Source of the DNA: JBASRP01 sp044866075
Lineage (GTDB): Bacteria > Actinomycetota > AC-67
DNA length: 12,394 bases
Direction: 5' to 3'
Assembly (NCBI GenBank): GCA_044866075.1
Contig: JBIOTQ010000085.1
Span: 1-12,394, forward strand
The notes under the pieces are model-generated. The model was not told the origin of the DNA. It did no database searches and saw only the letters and a list, made by a program, of their open reading frames with translations. The translations under genes and the position numbers were made by a program. Below are positions 8,118 through 12,394 of the stretch, one piece after another (the first letter of the stretch is position 1; every line of letters begins with the position of its first letter).

Positions 8118-8992
8118 GCGGCCCGCCGGGCTCCCGTTCGCGAACGCCCCTCCTCGCGCTCGCGCAGGACGGCGTTGAGCCCTGCGCCGTAGACGAAGAG
8201 CCGCGACACGAGATAGAGGATCACGAGGATCCCCACGACCGATGCGAACGCGCCGAACACCGCCGTCGATCCGTTCACGGTCCGCTGCGCGTACCACGAG
8301 CCCAGGTACTTGAGTGCCGTCCAGCCGGCGGCAGGGATCAACGCCCCGCGCCACACACGCGTGATCGGGCGCGGGAGGCTCCTATTGAGGATCCGGTAGC
8401 AGGTGGTGAACAGCGCGAGGTCGAGCGCGAACCCGGCTACGACCCCGAGCACGCCGAGCAGAGCGCCCGCGGCGTCCGAGAACGCCACCGCCGGAAGGGC
8501 CGCCCCGACGCCGGTCGCGACCAGCGCGAGCAGGCCCAGTCCGAGGGTCGAACCGATCGCCCACAGCTGGGTCTGGATGAAGTTGCCCTTCTCGGGTTTG
8601 CGGCTGACGCGCGAGAGCGCGAACGACGCCGCGCGGGCGAGCGCGGTTCCCGACCACAGCGCGCCGACCAGACCGACGATCCCTGCGGCGTTGCGCGAGT
8701 CGACGAGGGCCTTCACGTTGTCGGCGAGGATCGAGCCGAGCCCCGGGATCGATCGTGCGAGCTTGTTCGCGAGCTCCACTTGTCCCGTCGGGTCGTCCGC
8801 GAGGACGAAACCGATCACCGACGCGGCGACCAACAGCAACGGGAAGATGCTGAGGAACGCGAAGTAGGTGAGGCTCGCGGCCAGGTTCCCGCCGCCGTCC
8901 TCGCCGAAGCGCTTCTGGATCGTGAGAACGAACGCGACGACCCGGTTGCGCTTGACCGAATCCATCCATCGCCCCACGCCCGCGAACGCCAT
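8114..8992 (-). CDS. YihY/BrkB-family inner membrane protein
   Basis: The 292-residue product is a polytopic membrane protein with about six hydrophobic segments (about 42-64, 102-122, 142-170, 175-198, 212-232 and 243-272). Family landmarks are NLAASLTYFAFLSIFPLLL (36-54) and a final helix leading to GAGLNAVLREREE. The tail is short and basic. The family was once annotated as ribonuclease BN or virulence factor BrkB; no biochemical function is firmly established for this type. Start choice is uncertain: ATG 8992 has GGAGAG upstream but 12 nt away. The frame also allows TTG 9031 (305 residues) and ATG 8965 (283 residues). It is divergent from prfB and converges on secA, with a 4-bp overlap of stop codons. 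The family name is secure; any function is not. Confidence 0.92.
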
Positions 8993-9079
8993 GTCGCCGG
9001 GTTTCTCTCCGTCTGCCAGGAAGGCAAACAACAGGCCATCGGGTCAACGGGGTGGGTAGGGCCGATCACGTACTCCAGC

Positions 9080-9085
9080 TAGAAT
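9080..9085 (+). promoter_or_regulatory. -10 box TAGAAT for a probably leaderless prfB transcript
   Basis: TAGAAT fits TANNNT and ends 8 nt before ATG 9094. The intervening CATCCGCG contains no Shine-Dalgarno sequence, so transcription should begin at or within 1-2 nt of the start codon. No -35 element is evident. Confidence 0.5.
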
Positions 9086-9093
9086 CATCCGCG

Positions 9094-10210
9094 ATGCCAC
9101 TCGACCACACGCAGGAGCTCGCGGCCTTGGGAGACGCCCTCGCGGCGGCCAGGGCCTATCTTTGACGTCGACGCCAAGCGTCTGAAAGCGAGCGAGCTCC
9201 GCGAACGGTCGGCGGCCCCAGATCTCTGGAACGACGCCGACGCCGCCCGCAAGCTTCTCTCCGAGCTGTCGCGGCTCGAAGACGACATCAAGGAGTTCGA
9301 CGATCTCGCGCGGCGCCTGGACGATCTGAAGGTCCTCAACGAGCTCGCGCAATCCGAAGGCGACGAGTCCGTCGAGGAGGAGATCGTCGCGGGCATCGCG
9401 AGCCTGCGGGAGGCGCTCGACGAGCTCGACGTCCGCACGTTGCTGTCCGGCGAGTACGACGAGCGCGACGCGATCGTGTCGATCCATCCCGGCGCCGGGG
9501 GGACCGAGAGTCAGGACTGGGCCGAGATGCTCCTACGCATGGTTCTGCGCTGGGCCGAGCGCCACCGGTTCGATACCGACCTGATCGAGGCGCAAGCGGG
9601 TGATGAGGCGGGCATCAAGAGCGCCACGGTGATCGTGAAAGGACGGTTCGCCTACGGACAGCTCACCTCCGAGCGCGGCGTCCACCGCCTGGTGCGCATC
9701 TCGCCCTACGACGCGCAGAAGCGACGCCACACCTCGTTCGCATCGATGGACGTCGTCCCGCTCCTGGACGACGACGTCGCCGTCGACATCAACCAGGACG
9801 ATCTGCGGATCGACGTCTTCCGCTCCAGTGGTCCCGGCGGGCAGTCGGTGAACACGACCGACTCGGCCGTGCGGATCACGCACATCCCGACCGGCATCGT
9901 CGTGACGTCGCAGAACGAACGGTCGCAACTGCAGAACCGCAACGTCGCGATGCGCGTCCTCCAGGCCCGGCTGGCCGAGCTCATGCGCGAGGAGCGCGTG
10001 GCCAAGCTCGAGGAGCTTCGCGGTGAGCGGCGCGACATCGCCTTCGGATCACAGATCCGTTCCTACGTTCTCCACCCGTACCGCATGGTGAAGGACCACC
10101 GAACGAACTACGAGACGTCGAACGTCGACGCCGTCCTCGACGGCGATCTCGACAAGCTGATGCGCGCCTACCTCGAGTGGCGCCGGCGCGAAGCGCCGGT
10201 CGGGACGTAA
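9094..10210 (+). CDS. prfB: Peptide chain release factor 2, expressed by programmed +1 frameshift
   Basis: Two frames together encode a 371-residue RF2. Frame one runs from ATG 9094 for 23 codons (MPLDHTQELAALGDALAAAR then AYL) and ends at TGA 9163-9165. A +1 slip on CTT 9160-9162 skips T9163 and continues at GAC 9164, giving DVDAKRLKASELRERSAAPD and the rest to TAA 10208-10210. The second frame contains the RF2 hallmarks: HPGAGGTESQDWAEMLLRM, the stop-recognition region at S203-P204-Y205 (normally Ser-Pro-Phe), RRHTSFAS, and the peptidyl-tRNA hydrolysis motif GPGGQSVN with GGQ at 248-250. RF2 terminates at UGA and UAA. The frameshift lets RF2 limit its own synthesis. A gene caller without frameshift handling would begin near 9440 and lose the N-terminal domain. 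The YihY gene is divergent, and ftsE does not follow. Confidence 0.97.
9151..9166 (+). promoter_or_regulatory. Programmed +1 ribosomal frameshift site of prfB
   Basis: AGGGCCTATCTTTGAC contains the conserved slip sequence CTT-TGA-C, with TAT before it as in the Escherichia coli site. An internal Shine-Dalgarno-like AGGG lies at 9151-9154, slightly shorter than the AGGGGG of E. coli. When RF2 is scarce, the ribosome pauses at UGA, slips from CUU to UUU and reads GAC. Confidence 0.95.
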
Positions 10211-10216
10211 CCGAAC

Positions 10217-10268
10217 CGCCCCTCGTGCAACCAAGAACGATCAGTCGGTACGGAACGAAGGAGGGGCG
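10217..10268 (+). terminator. Inverted repeat CGCCCCTC / GAGGGGCG after prfB
   Basis: An 8-bp perfect inverted repeat (10217-10224 and 10261-10268) with 36 nt between arms begins 6 nt after the prfB stop. There is no U-tract, and the loop is long, so termination is only a suggestion. The remaining 160 bp to the next stop codon hold no recognisable gene or RNA. Confidence 0.3.
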
Positions 10269-10408
10269 CCGACTCCTCTGCACTCCCGTTTCCGACGCAC
10301 GACGCTATGCGTTGAAGGACCGTGTGAGGTTGTAAGTCTCGTCCGTCAGCGTCACGCGAGTGAGTTGTGGGACGGCGCAACCGAACCAAGCACCTGAGCC
10401 GGTGGCCT

Positions 10409-10422
10409 GGGCCGGGAGGCCC
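10409..10422 (-). terminator. GC-rich hairpin behind the SARP-like gene
   Basis: GGGCC-GGGA-GGCCC forms a 5-bp hairpin beginning 7 nt beyond the minus-strand TAG stop. It has no U-tract. Such I-shaped terminators are common in GC-rich actinobacteria, but this call rests on position alone. Confidence 0.35.
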
Positions 10423-10429
10423 GTATGAT

Positions 10430-12136
10430 CTAACCGCGACGCAAGATCGCGAGCCGTTCTGCCGCGTCGCGACAACGCCTCTCGTCGAGCCGCCGGTTGA
10501 CGCTCGCGAAAAGTTCCGCCGCCTCGCGGAACAACGCCGCCGCCCGCGCGCCGTCGCCCTCCGCGCGGCGCAGGGCGCCCCGTGCTTCCCAGACCGCCGC
10601 ACGCCACGGGCCGCCTTGCCACATGCCGGCGGTGCGCTCGGCCTCATCGAGGTAGCGCCCGGCCCGCTCGAGATCCCCGGCGTCGGCCGACGCGATGGCT
10701 GCGGAGGTGCGGAAGTCCATGGAACATGACTCACACACCTCGCGACCGCGTAGGACCCGTTCCGCCTGCTCGACGACCGCGCGCGAGCGCACCGGATCGG
10801 CGGCCGCTTTGATCATGGCCCCGTAAACGCGCACGAGCAGGTGCGATACGAGCTCGGTGCGCTCGGCGAGGGCGCGGGCCCGTGTGAGCAGACGCCCCGC
10901 CTTCCAGCGCCGGCCGCGCGCGACGGCCGCTTCGCCGAGCCGTTCGAGAGACAGCGATTGACCGGACGCGGTGCCCGCGGTCTCGCTGAGCCGCGCGGCC
11001 TCGGCAAGCTGTTCTTCCGCGAGCTCCACGCGCCCCGACAGGAGCTCCACCTCGCCGAGCATCAGCGTGGCCAGCGCTTGCCCGTGTATGGATCCCTTCT
11101 CTTGCGCGACCGCGAGCAGCTCACGGGCGAAGGACGCCAGTTCCTCGTGACCGTCGGGACCATGCAACGAGTATTCGGCGAAGCACAGGTTGGCGTCGAA
11201 GACGAACGCGGCGAGCTCTGGGTTTCTCGTCACCGAATCGACGAACTCGGCACGGAACACGTCGCGCCACACGCCGCGCGCGTGGGCGACGAGCGCGACC
11301 AACGAACTGGCTTCGCCGAGCTCGCGTCCCAATCCCGTGTCAAGGGCGAGAGCGCGCGCTTCGCGTCCGGCGCGATCCGCCTCGTCCAGGTCTTTGCGGT
11401 TCCAGTTCACGATGCCACGCGCGAGGAGCGCACGCGCGTATTCGGCCGGCGTCGGAGGTTCGCCGGCGGAGAGGGCGAGCGCCCGTTCGTAGAGGCCGAC
11501 CGACGCGGCGTCGGGCGCCACCCCGAGATCCTCGCGCAACGCGGTGCGCAATCGTTCGAACTGTTTGATCACGCCCTGCCGATTCCCCGCGCCCAGGTGC
11601 GCGAGCATGAGGGCGCGGTGTGCTTCCTCGTCGCTTCGATCGACCTCGAGAACACGCTGCCAATCGCCGGCGCGCTTGAGGATCTCGAGGTAGCGGAGGC
11701 GCAGCCGATCGCGAGTCTCCGACGCCCACGAGGCGTAGGGATCGGATGGGAGCAACTCCCCTCCGTACGCCGAGATCGCCGCGGCCTCATCCGGAGCTGC
11801 TCCGCCGGCGGCTTGCTCGAAGCGATCGACGTCGACGTCCGCGCCGGGCGAGAGCGCCACGCTGCCACCCTCGAGCGCTATCGCGGACTCCGATCCCATC
11901 GCGCGCCGCGCGAAATGCACGGCCTTCCTCAGGTTTGCGGCAGCGGCGTCGGCCGGCAGGTCGGGCCACAGCGCGTCCATCGCCTGCTCGCGATGGAGCC
12001 GGTGCCCGGGGGTGAGGGCCAGGAGCTTGACGAGGTCGGCGCCGCGCCGGTGCCGCCAAGCATCGGCCGGGACCGGGCGTCCGTCGACGGTCACCGCGAA
12101 GCCGCCGAGGAGCCGGATCTCGCATCCCTCCGCCAT
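10430..12136 (-). CDS. SARP/BTAD-type transcriptional regulator with C-terminal TPR-like region
   Basis: The 568-residue protein begins with a winged-helix domain (about residues 4-100: EIRLLGGFAVTVDGRPVP, LVKLLALTPGHRLHREQAMD, LWPDLPADAAAANLRKAVH). A bacterial transcriptional activator (BTAD) domain follows (about 101-222), ending FERLRTALREDLGVAPDA. The rest is Ala/Leu/Glu-rich helical sequence resembling TPR repeats. There is no P-loop NB-ARC/STAND ATPase between BTAD and TPR as in AfsR. SARP proteins bind repeats near -35 and activate secondary metabolism or other genes; the target here is unknown. I prefer ATG 12136, because family members start within a few residues of EIRLLGG. ATG 12229 would add 31 basic, unconserved residues but has GGGGAT upstream. 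The IS110-type transposase end lies directly upstream on the same strand. Confidence 0.88.
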   Translation of the reverse strand: MAEGCEIRLLGGFAVTVDGRPVPADAWRHRRGADLVKLLALTPGHRLHREQAMDALWPDLPADAAAANLRKAVHFARRAMGSESAIALEGGSVALSPGADVDVDRFEQAAGGAAPDEAAAISAYGGELLPSDPYASWASETRDRLRLRYLEILKRAGDWQRVLEVDRSDEEAHRALMLAHLGAGNRQGVIKQFERLRTALREDLGVAPDAASVGLYERALALSAGEPPTPAEYARALLARGIVNWNRKDLDEADRAGREARALALDTGLGRELGEASSLVALVAHARGVWRDVFRAEFVDSVTRNPELAAFVFDANLCFAEYSLHGPDGHEELASFARELLAVAQEKGSIHGQALATLMLGEVELLSGRVELAEEQLAEAARLSETAGTASGQSLSLERLGEAAVARGRRWKAGRLLTRARALAERTELVSHLLVRVYGAMIKAAADPVRSRAVVEQAERVLRGREVCESCSMDFRTSAAIASADAGDLERAGRYLDEAERTAGMWQGGPWRAAVWEARGALRRAEGDGARAAALFREAAELFASVNRRLDERRCRDAAERLAILRRG

Positions 12137-12241
12137 GACCAGGGCGACGATAACGCGCGCGGGGAGCCGTCGCGACCTCCGGCACCCGCCGTCGTTCGGC
12201 GGGGAACGGACCAGGAACGGCCGCGCCATAGCGTGATCCCC

Positions 12242-12260
12242 GGCGGACGGGTGGTCCGCC
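12242..12260. repeat. 7-bp inverted repeat GGCGGAC-GGGTG-GTCCGCC
   Basis: A perfect 7-bp stem with a 5-nt loop lies between the transposase stop and the SARP-like gene. It may be a terminator for the transposase, part of the insertion sequence end, or an element upstream of the SARP gene; the sequence does not decide. Confidence 0.55.
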
Positions 12261-12289
12261 CAAGGAGAGGAGGAATCTCTATGACGTTG

Positions 12290-12309
12290 TCAAGCCGCTC
12301 GAGGCTTGA
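12290..12309. repeat. 7-bp inverted repeat TCAAGCC-GCTCGA-GGCTTGA over the transposase stop
   Basis: A perfect 7-bp stem with a 6-nt loop covers the last codons and TGA stop of the transposase. It could be a transposase terminator or part of the structured end of the element. Confidence 0.5.
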
Positions 12310-12394
12310 ACGTCGACTCGTCCCGGAGCATGGCCCAGAGGACGTCGATGCGGCGTCGAGCGAGCGCGATGACCGCTTGGTGGTGTCGTTTTCC
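12290..12394 (-). CDS. IS110-family transposase, C-terminal end (5' part outside window)
   Basis: Reading the minus strand from the right edge gives 34 residues and a TGA: GKRHHQAVIALARRRIDVLW followed by AMLRDESTFKPRAA. The pattern of a His/Lys-rich entry, AVIALARRR, LWAMLRD and an aromatic a few residues later is the usual ending of IS110/IS116/IS902 transposases, which are DEDD-type recombinases guided by a bridge RNA. Only about the last tenth of the expected 350-400 residues is present, so intactness cannot be judged. The 3' non-coding part between this stop and the SARP-like gene is 60-150 bp depending on the start used. IS110 elements usually lack terminal inverted repeats, so the boundary is not visible. 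Confidence 0.8.
   Translation of the reverse strand, partial: GKRHHQAVIALARRRIDVLWAMLRDESTFKPRAA

Noticed and set aside
9163..9165. Nonsense mutation making prfB a pseudogene
   Set aside because: The TGA lies in the exact CTT-TGA-C programmed frameshift context, and the downstream frame is fully intact.
10211..10429. tRNA or other RNA gene between prfB and the SARP-like gene
   Set aside because: No T-loop GTTC consensus with a matching acceptor stem was seen on either strand; only an inverted repeat and a GC-rich hairpin were found.
10305..10430. Minus-strand reading frame ending in LTDETYNLTRSFNA after the SARP-like gene
   Set aside because: The tail looks protein-like, but the frame has no ribosome binding site or family match, and its upstream part is an out-of-frame shadow of the SARP-like gene.
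12281..12394. Plus-strand frame from ATG 12281 behind GGAGAGGAGG
   Set aside because: The start site looks good, but the 38 codons have no recognisable sequence and lie opposite a clear IS110-family transposase C-terminus. Kept only as a weak possibility.

Overview
The window is GC-rich, tightly packed bacterial DNA that reads as an uncultured or deep-branching member of the Actinomycetota. The signs are a SigE-type ECF sigma factor, a BTAD/SARP-type regulator with TPR repeats, the gene neighbourhood comF - hpf(raiA) - response regulator - secA - prfB, TANNNT -10 boxes placed 6-8 nt before start codons that lack a Shine-Dalgarno sequence, and GC-rich hairpins without U-tracts behind genes. 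The class cannot be settled from this sequence alone. A programmed +1 frameshift in prfB argues against the well-studied mycobacteria and streptomycetes, whose prfB genes are generally reported to lack it.

Layout, left to right. (1) The 3' end of a gene for a Lys/Ala/Pro-rich, histone-H1-like tail (3-176). (2) A two-gene unit of an ECF sigma factor and an overlapping single-pass membrane protein, probably its anti-sigma factor (238-1475), behind an ECF-type promoter that suggests autoregulation. (3) A comF-like phosphoribosyltransferase gene (1553-2230). (4) A gene-free stretch of about 400 bp holding a large structured RNA (about 2283-2602), closed by a perfect 13-bp terminal helix and containing several GNRA-capped hairpins. 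It lies directly upstream of the hibernation factor gene hpf/raiA (2638-2988) and is best explained as a raiA-motif RNA. (5) A NarL-type response regulator (3101-3802). (6) On the minus strand, an FAD oxidoreductase fused to a Rieske domain (3809-5347). (7) secA (5460-8117), which meets a minus-strand YihY/BrkB membrane protein gene tail to tail, the two stops sharing one CTAG. (8) prfB (9094-10210), read through an in-frame UGA by a +1 frameshift at CTT-TGA-C. (9) On the minus strand, a SARP-like regulator (10430-12136) and, at the right edge, the C-terminus of an IS110-family transposase (12290-12394).

The core of the window concerns protein synthesis and export: ribosome hibernation (HPF plus its upstream RNA), termination (RF2) and translocation (SecA). 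Around this core sit stress and regulatory genes: the ECF pair, the response regulator and the SARP. The oxidoreductase and the YihY gene are minus-strand insertions in the otherwise plus-strand hpf-secA-prfB line. The IS110 end suggests a rearrangement at the right side. The usual prfB neighbours ftsE and ftsX are not seen. The strongest candidates for new biology are the RNA upstream of hpf and the regulatory details of prfB.
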